Positions 51,593 through 63,343 of a stretch of DNA of 64,000 nt are shown here, piece by piece. How positions within the stretch are numbered: the first letter of the stretch is position 1; each line of letters opens with the position of its first letter. The notes under the pieces were generated by a model. That model was not told the origin of the DNA, made no database searches, and saw only the letters and a list, made by a program, of their open reading frames with translations. Source of the stretch: Pagrus major (lineage: Eukaryota > Chordata > Actinopteri > Spariformes > Sparidae); NCBI RefSeq assembly GCF_040436345.1, contig NC_133238.1:409501-473500 (forward strand), written 5' to 3'. A program made the position numbers and the translations under genes.

Positions 51593-54500
51593 CCCCCAGG
51601 GGCGGAGCTTCGGGAGGGGCTGGGAGGGTCGGAGCGGGGACCTGGGGGAGTCGGGGGAGCCGGGCCCCTCCCCTGGCTCCGGGCTGGGGAGGGCGGGCCT
51701 CTCCCACGGCTTGGGCCCGGAGGAGCTCAGATCATGCAAACAGTTTTTTTCTAATCACCACTATCAAGAGAGCTGGACGTATGTGGGCTTATATAGGTTG
51801 CCCCAGTCAGGATGAGTCATGGTTGCTAAAAACTTTACAAGACTGACTTTAGTGATGTAGTAGGTGTAAAATATTGAATAAAATGTTGTGCTGTATGACT
51901 TTATTTTTACTCTCACATTTCACTTTACGATGTGCAAATTTGCAAGTGGATCGCCGATATTGTCTCCAAGTGTATTTTGGGCAAAATTGTCATCAACCGT
52001 CCACCAACGTCATCAGTCACTTGTCAACAGAGTGCAAGCTAGGTGGAGCATTTTTACTACGAAGTTAACATGAGTGGCAGTTCATATAAACATAAAAGTG
52101 GAGCGGGCGAAGTGCAAAGAAAAGGAAAAAAGAGAGCAAGGAAAAGCCAAATTACAAAAACTGGACACATATTTTGTTCGTCCCCCTGGAGATGAACCCG
52201 ACATTGTTGTTGGCAGCGATTCAGGCCCGCCAATACTGCCAGCACAGTCAGGGAGCCAGATTTACAGGTAGCAATTCTAACAATCACTACACTATACACA
52301 ATGTGTGAGTTAGTTGTAAACTGTTGATGGTTGTTATTGTAGTAGCCCAGCCGCCTAGCTTAAATCCCCTTCTTTCTCTCTCGGCTGTATAGCAGTGATG
52401 TTAGGGACTCAGCAGTTGCTAGCTGCTCCAGGGTAGAGCCAGACCTGGTACTTGACCAGCAGCCCCCCTCCTCACCCGCACTGGACACTGGAAATGAAAG
52501 CAGCAGGTCTCCTCATGCTACAGGTGACACGCAGACCGTGGATGATGAAAACCCTCCTCTGGAGTTTTTTCTGACTGATCGGGCCAATTTTGCTGAAAAC
52601 ATCCAGGACGGCAACATTAAAAGATATATCCTTAAGATGGGCCCATACAGACCCAAAGGTCCATTTCCCACTGATAACGACAATCGGTGATTTTCGGAAA
52701 GTTACTACACCTCTACCACTAAAGTTGGGATGAAACTTCCCCGCAGCTGGATGTACTATTCCCCCAAATTAGACTGCTGTTACTGTGAGCCTTGCTGTCT
52801 TTTTGCCAACCGAAATGCCCGTATTACAACAATGCATGGGTAAACGGAATAAGAGATTGGAAACATCTTTCTGCCAAAGTTGAGAAGCATGAATCCACAC
52901 AAATACATCTTGCTGCATGCATAGTCTACGAGCAGTGGAAACTCAACAACACAATAGACGAAATGGAGAGGAATGTACGTAATGCAGCCTTGTTTTGGAG
53001 ACAGGTCGTGGAGTGCATTGTAAATGTAACTCTTACTCTGGCTTCATGCAACCTGGCATTCAGGGGGCACAGGGAAGTTCTAGGTCAGGGAAATGCTGGC
53101 AACTTTTTGTCAATAATCGAGTTATTAGCTCGCTACGACCCTGATTTGAAAGAGCTAATCAACCGACCAGAAGGGTCAGCGAAATACCTAAGTCACCAGA
53201 TTAAAGATGAGATTATTTACATATTATCTCAACGCGTGAAAGCTGACATAATTAATGAAATAAATGAAGCCCCGTTTTATTCAATTATCATGGACACAAC
53301 GCAAGATGTGTCAAAGATAGACCAGCTGAGCCAGGTGTACAGTTACGTAACTGTTGTTAAGAATGACATGGATATTGCAACAGATATACAGATCAATGAA
53401 GTGTTTTGGGGTTTTGAGGCGACTGTGGGCTCATCAGCATCAGAGCTTGAAAACCAAATCCTGGGCTCTATAGAGAAAAACGGAATAGATCTGACAAAAT
53501 GCCGCGGACAGGGCAATGATGGGGCCGTGAATATGAGTGGTGCATCAGGAGTACAGGCAAGAATAACAGAGAAGGAGCCCCTTGCCTGTTATGTTCATTG
53601 CGCTGCTCATAATCTCAACCTAGCTCTCAACGACTCTGTTAAAAACATCCCTGGAGTGAAGTAGTTCCATGACACTGTAGAGATCCTGTACAACTTTTTT
53701 GGTCACAGTATCAAACGATGAGCGCTCCTCAGTGAGTTAATGAAGCCAGAGAGCAGAACTGTCACATTAAAACGCCTCTGTCCCACTCGCTGGACATCTC
53801 GACATGATGCGCTTTTTGCGTTAAGGCACAGATATGGAGACATTATAAAAGCCCTCGTCAAAATATCCCTGACCAGTGACAAAAAAGATGAGCGTGGTGA
53901 AGCAAGTGCGCTCAAGAATGCCATAAGCAAATTTTCTTTCATATTTTTAGTCAACATGCAAACCAAGATTCTTGAATGTATAAACGCTGCCTCACAGTTA
54001 CTGCAAGCTAAGGACGCGGATATTCTGAAAGCATCTACTCTTCTGCAAAACGCCATCAGTGTTTTGATGGAGTTTAGGGAGCAATTTGATGAGGCTAAGT
54101 CTGCCACTCTTGCTCTAGCTACAAAATGGGGAACTCAAACGCAGTTTGAAGCAACCAGGGCCAGAAAAGTTAGGCGTCACTTTGATGAACTTTCTGAAGA
54201 CAGTCGCCTCACTGACGCAGAGAGCAACTTTCGGGTGAATGTTTTCAATGCTTGTCTTGATATTATCATCAAGCAACTGCCCCAAAGATTGACCAGCTTA
54301 AATAGAACTGTGAATATGTTTGAGGCAATTCACCCCAACACACTGCTGCAAGCAGGAGATGAGGAGTTACACCAAGCTGCCCAGCGGCTTAGTGAGCACT
54401 ACAGTCGGGACATGGGCCCCAGCTTCCCTGGCCAGCTGCTTTGTTTTAGAACCTCTTTCAGGGACCAGATACCAAAGCAAAAGTCTGTTGCGGATCTGGC

Positions 54501-55083
54501 AAAAATACTCCTTGTCAACCACTCAGCAGTAACTTATACATTCAGTGAGGTTTGCACCGCCCTCCTTTTATTTTTGACTCTTCCTATGGACATACAGAGC
54601 ATCGTGGACGAGTTCGAGGAGCGCAAGGCTCGTAATATGCCCTTCCAATAGTGGTGAGTAGGCCTATAGTACTTCATATTGAAATTGTGTTTGTACGTGA
54701 ACATGTGGGCCACTGAGCCAGTTTTACTAAACTTTATAGCTATTGATATAGGCTAGTAGCCTACTGTGCTCTCATTAGTTGAAATACTTAAAGTGGGTGT
54801 CAAAATGATGTGGTCGCTATCCGTGGTGCTGAACTGCTTTGAATTTGTGTTGTTTTATTATTAGGGGCCATGTAGCCTAATGTTTTTGTTGTTCTCTTGG
54901 TTTGTTATACTTCATGTCCGTTTGATGGACTTCAAAATGACATAGTTGCTCTCCGTGGTGCTGAAGCTTGTAAGCCCCGCTGTTGCGGGCATGTGTATGT
55001 TGTAAAATGATGTTATGATGAGCTTTATTATTTGGGTTTAAAGGGCCCGGTCATGTGCCCTGCCCCCGGCCCGGCTCTGATTT
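51593..55083 (+). mobile_element. hAT transposon (ZMYM1-like transposase)
   Basis: The left end is a GC-rich block of about 140 bases starting CCCCCAGGGGCGGAGC. The right end is GGCCCGGCTCTGATTT. An 8-base repeat, CCAACTTA, flanks these points (51585-51592 and 55084-55091) and would be the target duplication. The inverted ends are only loosely similar (CAGGGGCGG / CAGAGCCGG), so the exact boundaries are not certain. It encodes a decayed transposase (52070-54651). Confidence 0.65.
52070..54651 (+). pseudogene. hAT transposase, TTF-type finger / DUF4371 / hATC (ZMYM1-like)
   Basis: ATG 52070 starts MSGSSYKHKSG. After a frameshift the leader reads QKLDTYFVRP. An intron (52269-52395) is followed by SAVASCSRVEPDLV. 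The TTF-type finger region has WMYYSPKLDCCYCEPCCLF and, after a shift, WVNGIRDWKHLSAKVEKHE. The catalytic domain follows (PFYSIIMDTTQDVSKIDQL, GQGNDGAVNMSGASGVQARI, VHCAAHNLNLALNDSVK). Stops occur at 52688, 53662 and about 53720. The 53740-54651 frame has CPTRWTSRHDALFALRHRYG and the final SEVCTALLLFLTLPMDIQSI. Between TLP and DIQSI the hATC dimerisation core, normally with an ERSFSKLK-type motif, is deleted. The protein cannot be active. Confidence 0.85.
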
Positions 55084-55195
55084 CCAACTTATGATTATTT
55101 ACTATATATTACTTTATTGTATTTTATTGTTATTGTACATTGTATTCTTACATTTGATCACTAAATCTATGTGACATTTTTAATTTTAGACCAAA

Positions 55196-55480
55196 ATCCA
55201 TCATGCCACACAAATACAAACGGAAGACAGACAGGGTTTCTGGTAACTCCTCTTGAGGAGTTGGAAAGAGCAGTGAAAGAGGTGCAACAGAGGAAGACCA
55301 TACGTCAGGTTGGAAAGGAGATGAAGATCTGTAGGATGAAAATAAAAAGATATATGGATAAGAAAAAAAAATAGGAGAAGTAACTAAGCCAGGCTATGAA
55401 AGAACAGCAGTCGCCAAACAAGTCTTCAATGAGAACATGGAGAAAGAGCTAGCTGACCATGTCTTCTGATGTCGTAAACT
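55196..55480 (+). pseudogene. pogo/Tigger-type transposase N-terminus
   Basis: ATG 55204 gives MPHKYKRKTDR, the usual start of pogo/Jerky-like transposases. The next frame has the helix-turn-helix (ELERAVKEVQQRKTIRQVGK), and after a stop GYERTAVAKQVFNE and MEKELADHV continue the family pattern. The DDE domain is absent. It lies between the hAT right end and the TACCCC inverted motifs. Confidence 0.6.
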
Positions 55481-55789
55481 ATCTTTAAGTAAACCACCCA
55501 CACCACAAAACTTGGTGGTACAGCCAGAAGGGAGCAGAAGTTCATATTTCCCTGCAGTATTGACAAGTAGGATGTTAAGTTGTAAGCCTAGTAGGCTGGA
55601 TCTGTGAAGAGTAAGAGTCTATTAAGTGTTCATGTGATGGTATAGGCCTTGTTATAGAAAAGTGGCCTTTGATGTTGTTAAAACTATAAATAAATGTTAA
55701 ATAAGTAATTTTGTATTGAATTTGTCTTGCTTTTATATAGAATTATCGTTTGTGAGATTAAAATGATCTGTTTTACTTCAATTATCAAT

Positions 55790-56005
55790 GGCACAATTTA
55801 CCCCAGTGTAAAGGGGGTAAGTTGTGCCACAAAAACACTTTTTTTTCTAAAGCTATATTTCTCAAACAGTTTATTTAAGATCCAAAGTGACTGTTCCCAG
55901 GGATGCACAACATCCTAAACTATATGTACATATTTTAGTTGGAGGCATTACTGTAATCCCCTTGATTTAAAGCCACTTTAAGTAAAAATTGGCACTACTT
56001 ACCCC
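55790..56005. repeat. Inverted GGCACAA-TTACCCC motifs
   Basis: GGCACAATTTACCCC (55790-55804) and its near reverse complement GGGGGTAAGTTGTGCC (55813-55828) form a small hairpin. A third copy, GGCACTACTTACCCC, is at 55991-56005. A copy in the first orientation also occurs at 51580-51597. Confidence 0.8.
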
Positions 56006-56238
56006 ACTCTCCCCTTCAGGCCATGGAACATGCCAACACCAACTCATTCAAGGATTAGTTGTCTATAAACACACTCTGTGGCATCACAACTGGGCACTAT
56101 GAAGTTGAGCTGCTAATAGAAGTCACTACTGAAGCTAACAACGCTAACGTGATTAATGCTAATGACGCTAATATAGCTAGCGCGATAGTCGCGGCGCTAA
56201 TGCTAATGTTGCTAAGCTAGCGGGAAAGCCGCGTAGCT

Positions 56239-56275
<37 letters not shown>

Positions 56276-56762
56276 CAAACCGAAATCACACACTAGCATC
56301 TCAGTCAACTCACCAAGAATTTTTCTTTGGCTAATGGCAGCAGAATTGTGACCACCACAGGTCTTTTGGATGAGTAATGGATTGGTTATCTGGCTTTTAC
56401 TAGCACGTAGCTGATGCCTTCACTGTCCAGACACACGTACGTCTCTTTAGCTGCCCAGGGAGGAAAAGGACGTGAGGACATAATGAAAATTTCTTACCAT
56501 ACATTGGGCAAGTTCAAGTGTTTGACTTTATTGACGTTACCAACGTCTATCAAAGTCAAATCTCAAGCTATATTATCACATTCCCAGAGTCTCAAATATG
56601 TATATATATAGAGAGAGAAATAAATGGATATATATGTTGTTTTATAATTTCTGTTCATAGTGTCAACAATAACCAGAGGTTATATTGTTTATCCATCAGT
56701 AGACCTTATCTTCTCATATTGGTCACCCATTTGGCTTTAATAGGATTTTAGTAACCGGGGGT
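55831..56762. other. Spacer with GCTAA-rich segment and T31 tract
   Basis: At 56125-56235 the words GCTAAC, GCTAAT and GCTAGC recur. A run of about 31 T follows (56239-56269), then (CA)n-like DNA. No coding sequence or element end was recognised. Confidence 0.5.
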
Positions 56763-59480
56763 TACACACATCACACAGTAGAAATACACAGTAGAAATAC
56801 ACATTACCCAGTAGAAATACACATCACAGAGTAGAAATATAGAAATATACAGCACACAGTATAAATACGAATCACACAGGAGAAATACACAAAGTAGAAA
56901 TACACAGTAGAAATACACAGTACATAGTACAATACACTGTAGAAACACACATCACACAGGAGAAATACATTAGAAATACACATCACACAGTAGAAACAGA
57001 CGTAGAAATACAGAGCACACATTAGAAATACACATCACACAGTAGAAATACACTGTAGAAATACACAGTACATAGTAGAAATACACTGTAGAGATACACA
57101 GCGCAGAGTAGAAATACACATCGCACATTAGAAATACACAGTACAGTACACATACACTTGAAATATAGAGCACACAGTAGAAATACACAGTAGAAATACA
57201 CATCACACAGCAGAAATACACAGTAGAAATACACAGCACACAATAGAAATACACAGTTGAAATGAACAGTAGAAAACACAGCACACAGTCGAAATACACA
57301 GTAGAAATACAAAGCACACAGTAGAAATACACAGTAGAAATGAACAGCACACAGTGGAAAAACACATTAGAAATACACAGTAGAAATGAACACAATGTAG
57401 AAATACACAGTAGAAACACACAACACATCGTAGAAATACACAGTAGAAACATACGGCACACCGTAGAAATACACAGTAGAAACACACAGTAGAAATACAC
57501 ATTAGAAATACGCAGCACACCGTAGAAATACACAGTAGAAATACACAGCACACAGCAGAAATACACATCAGAAATAGACATTAGAAATACACAACACACA
57601 GTAGAAATACACAGTTGAAATGAACAGTAGAAACGCACAGCACACAGTCGAAATACACAGCACACAGCAGAAATATACATCAGAAATACACATTAGAAAT
57701 ACACAGTCGAAATACACAACACACAGGAATACACAATTGAAATGAACAGGAGAAACGCACAGCACACAGTAGAAATACAAAGCACACAGTGGAAACACAG
57801 TAGAAATACACAGTAGAAATACACAGCAAACAGTAGAAATACACATCACAGTAGAAATACACAGTAGAAACACACAGCGCATAGTAGAAATACACAGTAG
57901 AAATACAGAGCACACACTCGAAATACACTGTAGAAATACACATCACAGTAGAAATACACTGTAGAAATACACATCACAGAAATACACAGCACACTATAGA
58001 AATACAGAGCACACAATAGAAATGCACAGTGGAAATACACATCACAGTGGAAATACACTGTAGAAATACACCACACAGTAGAAATACACTGTAGAAATAC
58101 ACAGAACACAGTAGAAATAAATATGACAGTTGAAATACTCAGTAGAAGCACAGTAAAAATACAGTGGAAAACAAACAACACAAAGTAGAAATACACAGCA
58201 GAAATACACAGTAGAAACACACAGTAGACATAGAAAGCACACAGTAGAAATACACTAGAAAAACACAGCAGACAGTAGAAATACACAGTAGAAATAAACA
58301 GCACACAGTGGAAACACAGTAAAAATACACAGCACACAGAAGAAATACATAGTAGAAATACACAGTAGGGGCGCCGTTTGGCTCAGTTGGTGGAGCGGAC
58401 GTCCCATGTGCAGAGGCTTTGTCCTCGCTGCAGCGGCCCTGTGTCGTGTCAATTCTTGAGCTGTTTTATCAATAAAGCCATACAATGCCAAAAAAATACT
58501 TAACGAAAAGAAAAAGAAACACACAGTAGAAATAAACAACACAAAGTAGAAATACACAGTAGAAACGCACGGCAGTCGAAATACACAGTCGAAATAAACA
58601 GCACACAGCAGAAACACACATCAGAAACACAGTAGAGCAGCACACAGTTGAAATACACAGTAGAAATACACAACACAGTAGAAATACACAATAGAAATAC
58701 ACAGCAGAAATACACAACACAGTAGAAATACACAATAGAAATACACAGCACACAGCAGAAATACACAGCAGAAACACATCAGAAACACAGTAGAAATACA
58801 CAACACACAGTTGAAATACACAGTAGAAATACACAACACAGTAGAAATACACAGTAGAAATAAACAGCACAGAGTAGAAATACACTGTAGAAATACACAG
58901 TACATAGTAGAAATACACTGTAGAAATACACAGCACAGAGTAGAAATACACATCGCACAGTAGAAATACAGAGCACATAGTAGAAATATACAGTAGAAGT
59001 ACACAGCACACAGTAGAAAAACAGTAGGAATAGACATCACACAGTCAAAATACACAGTAGAAATACACAGAAAAAATACACAGCACACAGTTGAAATACA
59101 CAGTAGAAATGCACAGTAGAAATAAACAGCACACAGCAGAAATACACAGCAGAAACACACATCAGAGACACACAGTAGAAATACACAGAAGAAATACACA
59201 GCACACAGTTGAAATACACAGTAGAAATACACAACACAGTAGAAATACACAGTTGAAATGAACAGTAGAAATGCACAGCACACAGTCGAAATACACAGTC
59301 GAAATACACAGCACACAGCAGAAATACACAGCAGAAACACACTTGAAATACACAGCAGAAACACACAGTAGAAATACACAGAATTACACAGTAGAAATAA
59401 ACAGAACACAGTAGAAATAAACAGCACACAGTAGAAACACACAGTAGAAATACACAGTAGAAATACACAGTACACAGCAA
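56763..59480. repeat. 2.7-kb minisatellite, CAGTAGAAATACA units
   Basis: Several hundred variants of AGTAGAAATACACA alternate with GCACACAGTAGAAATACACA, giving mixed 13-14- and 20-21-base units. Some units are ATTAGAAATACA, TTGAAATGAACAG or TCGAAATACACA variants. The whole block has one orientation. All six frames are affected: the minus strand yields long open frames because the repeat lacks stops there, but these are compositional artefacts. A SINE interrupts it at 58368-58505. Confidence 0.95.
58368..58505 (+). mobile_element. tRNA-derived SINE inside the minisatellite
   Basis: It starts GGGGCGCCGTTTGGCTCAGT and continues TGGTGGAGCGGACGTCCCATG, with a tRNA-like A box (TGGCTCAGTTGG). Its tail, TATCAATAAAGCCATACAATG followed by CCAAAAAAATACTTAAC, matches a common fish SINE. 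The B box (GGTTCGAATCC) is missing from the expected place: the sequence runs GCAGCGGCCCTGTGTCGTGT. The copy is internally deleted. Confidence 0.75.
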
Positions 59481-59485
59481 AATCG

Positions 59486-60470
59486 TGAGTGTTAATTCAA
59501 CTCACACAGTGTTAAATTTAACATTTTGAAATAAAGGAATAGCTGAATGTGGCTATCCTCTCTTGACTGTTGCCGGTTTGGGGAAACGAACCCACCATAG
59601 ATGATCGTTCAGAATCATGAGGAGTCAGTAGTTCAGGTTTAATTAAAGTTCTTTATTGATGCTTGTGATTGAAAGCATAATAGGTGTGTGGTTTCTATAA
59701 AGGATATAAACAAATAATGATTACCAAACTCAGGCTGGAAACTTCGACAGAAACTTCATAATTGTAAAAATATATTTCTCACTATAAACAAAGTGCTCGT
59801 TAGAAAACCACCGTGAATGCATCATAAGTGACAGTCAAACATAAATCATCAAACCCGTAGAGCACCCAGTGAACCAACATCCCAACATATGTGATCAAAC
59901 AAACCCAACACCAGCTCCCATAATGTGTACAAACCTATAGCAAAAATCACATCAAGAACACCAATTCATGACATTACTCACATAGATAAGTACGCACACC
60001 GTGCTGAGGGACAAAAGGACTGGCTGTGTGGGAAAGTGACTATGACTATATAGGGGATGACAGGTGTGCTAATTAGGTGCACTGCAGGTTTCACTGGCCC
60101 ATCCCCCGGAATGTACCATTGCTGTGGGGGAGTGTGATTATCTTTTGTACACACTTTTTCCGAGTTTATATAATTCTCACGGATTCTGAGTCAAAATTAC
60201 ACTTTGAACAGTGTTAATATTTTAACTCTATTAGTGTTAAATATTTGACACCCTTGCTGTTGTTTTATGACATCACATAAGTGCACTTTCAACTAGAAAT
60301 TGTGTTATTCCCTTTCACTGTGAGTGTTAACTTTTAACATACAGTGTTATTTGATGGCACATTAAAGTGTATTTTTATCCCCTAAAATCGTGTTATTTCC
60401 TTTCACTAGTGTGTTAATTAACATTCATTGTTTTGTTTTACGATACATTAAAAGTGTAATTGTGTGTTTA
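59486..60470. repeat. GTGTTAA-rich arm, possibly EnSpm-2 subterminal repeats
   Basis: CAGTGTTAA and GAGTGTTAA words occur at about 59486, 59506, 60213, 60230, 60321, 60343 and 60411, split by the LTR-like block at 59548-60153. The arrangement fits the subterminal repeats of an EnSpm element whose transposase lies to the right. The outer end was not defined. Confidence 0.45.
59548..60153 (-). mobile_element. Possible solo LTR (606 bp)
   Basis: On the minus strand it starts TGTGTACAAAAG and ends GGATAGCCACA (TG...CA form). There is a TATA box (CCCTATATAGTC, near 60050) and a polyadenylation signal (CATCAATAAAG, near 59660) about 400 bases downstream, as in LTR promoters. No target duplication was found and no partner LTR is in the window. 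Confidence 0.4.
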
Positions 60471-60977
60471 CTAGCCTACCATACACCAAATCTGAAAATT
60501 CTTGTAGTCACCTGCAAGGCTACAGAAAGTTAACATACAAAACACACACTCTTTACTGTTACATCATTAGTTCAAATGTGTTGACCAGCAACAGTGATCA
60601 AGTATAAAATCATTCAAACAAACATTTTATCTTTTTTTTATTCAAAAAATTACTTACTTCCCAGCACCATAGGAATTAGCACAATAATAAGATCAGGCGC
60701 AACTTAAGCATTTACAAAGAAAATAATGGCACAATATATTGGCTCTCATCTCCACCATAAGCACTCTGTAAGTCGAAGGGCTTATAAATCACAAGACTGT
60801 CTGCTTTAACAACATCTTTGTCATTACTTTCAAATACTTTGTAAGCATGAAAATGTTCATTGAAATGGTCAACCACAAGCTTGTTCACAAGAAAGCAGAT
60901 AACAGTGTCAACAACATTATTTTTTCTATTCTGCAAAACACAGGCATTTCATGTTCAATCTCACTGCAAATTATTAA

Positions 60978-61134
60978 AGGGGAATTGCTGTTTTTTACAA
61001 CCTGGACCTTATTTCTAGCATAAAATACAATCATTTACTCACCCAGATAACTTTGGTGTCATTTGGAGTCGTTCGGACGAAATTAGATCCAGTGGAGCGC
61101 TCTGAGTGACTCAGAGGGAAACGGCAATTCCCCT
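60978..61134. mobile_element. 157-bp MITE with TTAA TSD
   Basis: TTAA duplications flank it (60974-60977 and 61135-61138). The inverted ends are AGGGGAATTGCTGTTT and, reversed, AGGGGAATTGCCGTTT, 15 of 16 matching. It has no coding capacity. It is inserted in the EnSpm-2 transposase reading, and the TTAA target suggests Kolobok or piggyBac mobilisation. Confidence 0.85.
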
Positions 61135-61603
61135 TTAATCCTGCCCTGTACTCTGTCCCACTGATTGTAACCCAGTTAGTTGCATGGATGTCTTGCGATA
61201 CAGACTCAACATGCAAAGCTTGGACCAACACATCACTATAGTCCTCATTGTCCACATTAATAGATTTCATAGGTCCATACTTAATACATTTTGAATGTGA
61301 TGTCTCCCAATGACACGCAATAGACATTTGATGTTTTTTTTGCAAGAGATTTTGTGATGTTTTTGAAGTTTTTAAGAGCGTTTTTGAAAATCCTGTGTTT
61401 TGCCTCAAATCTCATTCTCCACATATGTATTAGTGGTCCAATTTTTCGGATACAAGATGGATAGTGTATCATCAAGTGATGTTTCAGGATCAGGTTTCTA
61501 TCGGGATACAGCTCTTTGAACAACTCATGATGTTCCATTATCAAATGCTTAAGAAGTACAGTCATGCCAAGTGTAACAGATGGAGAAAATATAATGTTAA
61601 TTA

Positions 61604-63343
61604 AAGCTGCAAGCAGCGATGAACGGGCCCTCGCAGGCCACGCGCGTCGGGGCGTGCTGCTGTCGGGGCGTGCTCCTTACCCGGACCCATTGCCCCGTTA
61701 TTGTGCGCGCATGTCTTAACTGATAGCCAAAAACGGTTTTCTGTTGATAATAGCGCCACCTGGTGGTCTTTTTTGGTGTGTGAGTTACAGGGGCAAGTCT
61801 ATACCACCCCTATGAATTTCATATCCATAAGTGTTATGGTGTGGGCACAGTGCCATATATAAACTTAGATTGCCACCAGAGCGCCACCTAGTGTTGGATG
61901 GGTAAGACCTTCGTCACCTGGCCTCAGGAGGGCATTGGCAATAATTCTACCAAGTTTCGTGTTAATGTGACCAACCGATGTGTAGATATAAAATACTTCA
62001 ATTTAAAGAGCGCCAGGTCATCGGCTAATATTTTGCACAGAGCATAAGGGGCTCATGTGGAAGTAGTATACTGAGTTTCATGTCATTTGGACACACCAAT
62101 GTGGAGATATGCAACACTTCCTGTTTTGACCTGAATCCACAGGAAGTTGTTATTTAATAACTTGAGTATTCTTTGGCATATCAAAATTCTTTTAATAACT
62201 TTTTGTCAGAAGGGTCCACAGATGCTGTGTGCAAAGTTTTGTGCAAATTGGTGAAATTGCCTGGGAGGAGTTTGAAAAAGTAGGTTTGCGACATTTGGCG
62301 AATTTGCAAATTGAGTTCTGGCGAGAAAGTGGGCGTGGCCTACATCACACAATTCAGCTCTATGCACGGAACACGTAGATATAAGGTTTAACAATGTGCG
62401 CCATATTATGTGGGAGTTATTAGGCAAAAACGGTTTGTGTTGATGATAGCGCCCCCTGCTGGTCATTTTTGGTGTGTGAGTTACAGGGGCCGGTCTATAC
62501 CACCCCTATCAATTTCATAGCCATAAGTGTTATGGTGTGGGCACAGTGCCAAATATAAAAGGAAACTGCCACCAGAGTGCCACCTAGTGTCAGATCGATA
62601 ACACCTTCATCAGCTATCCTCAGGAGGGCAGTGTCAATGAGTGTACCACGTTTTGTGTTAATCGGAGCAACCAATGTGGAGATATAAAATACTTCAATTT
62701 AAAGAGCGCCACCTAGTGGTCATGGGCCAAGATATTACACAGAGCCTTAGGGGCTCATGGGGAAGTAGTATCCTGAGTTTCATGCCATTTGGACATACCA
62801 ATGTGGAGATATGCAACACTTCCTGTTTGGAACGAAATCTGCAGGAAGTTGTTATTTAATAACTTGAGTATTTTTTGGAATATCAAAATTCTTTTAATAA
62901 CTCTTTGTCAGGAGGGTCCACAGATGCTGTGTGCAAAGTTTGGTGCAAATTGGTGAAATTGCCTGGGAGGAGTTCAAAAAAGTAGGTTTGCGACATTTCG
63001 CGAGCTAGTGAAAAAAAACGCCAGGCGGAAATGGGCGTGACCTATATCCGGAGATTCAGCACAATTCACTGAACGCGTGGATATAAGGTTTTTGAAGGTG
63101 CGACAAAGTATGTGGGAGTTATTAGCCAAAACGCACTTTCCTTGATAATAGCGCCACCTAGTGGTGCACGTTCACAACAACAACAGATTATAAAATTTTT
63201 CGCCAAGCCTAATGAGTTTGCCAAATAAAATTCTTTTTTCATTCACATTCAGGCAGTGAAAAATGCGATCATTAAGGACAAAGGAAAATAATAATAATCA
63301 TTCGAAAAACAATAGGGACCTCGCAGGTTCCCTGCTCGGGCCC
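61604..63343. mobile_element. 1.74-kb non-coding repeat element, TAATTA TSD
   Basis: It starts AAGCTGCAAGCAGCGATGAA followed by CGGGCCCTCGCAGG, and ends CCTCGCAGGTTCCCTGCTCG followed by GGCCCT. It is flanked by TAATTA on both sides (61598-61603 and 63344-63349). The GGGCCC and CTCGCAGG words recur at both ends. The interior is two and a bit tandem copies of a unit of about 700 bases containing GATAATAGCGCCACCTGGTG (61746, 62442, 63143). It is a family I know as abundant in fish genomes but cannot assign to a superfamily. Confidence 0.7.

Noticed and set aside
51556..51846. Gly/Ala/Arg-rich plus-strand ORF
   Set aside because: It comes from the GC-rich terminal block of the ZMYM1-like hAT. 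There is no domain and the true transposase start lies downstream.
55792..55828. Rho-independent terminator hairpin
   Set aside because: The context is eukaryotic. The inverted motif is better explained as transposon-end sequence because a near-identical copy occurs at 51580-51597.
58368..58505. Functional tRNA gene
   Set aside because: It has an A box but no B box, no acceptor stem or anticodon arm, and an A-rich tail. It is a SINE.
56748..59480. Many long minus-strand ORFs rich in Cys, Phe, Tyr, Leu and Val
   Set aside because: They are translations of the reversed CAGTAGAAATACA minisatellite, which happens to lack stops in several frames. The repetitive CVFLLCISTV-like peptides are compositional, not genes.
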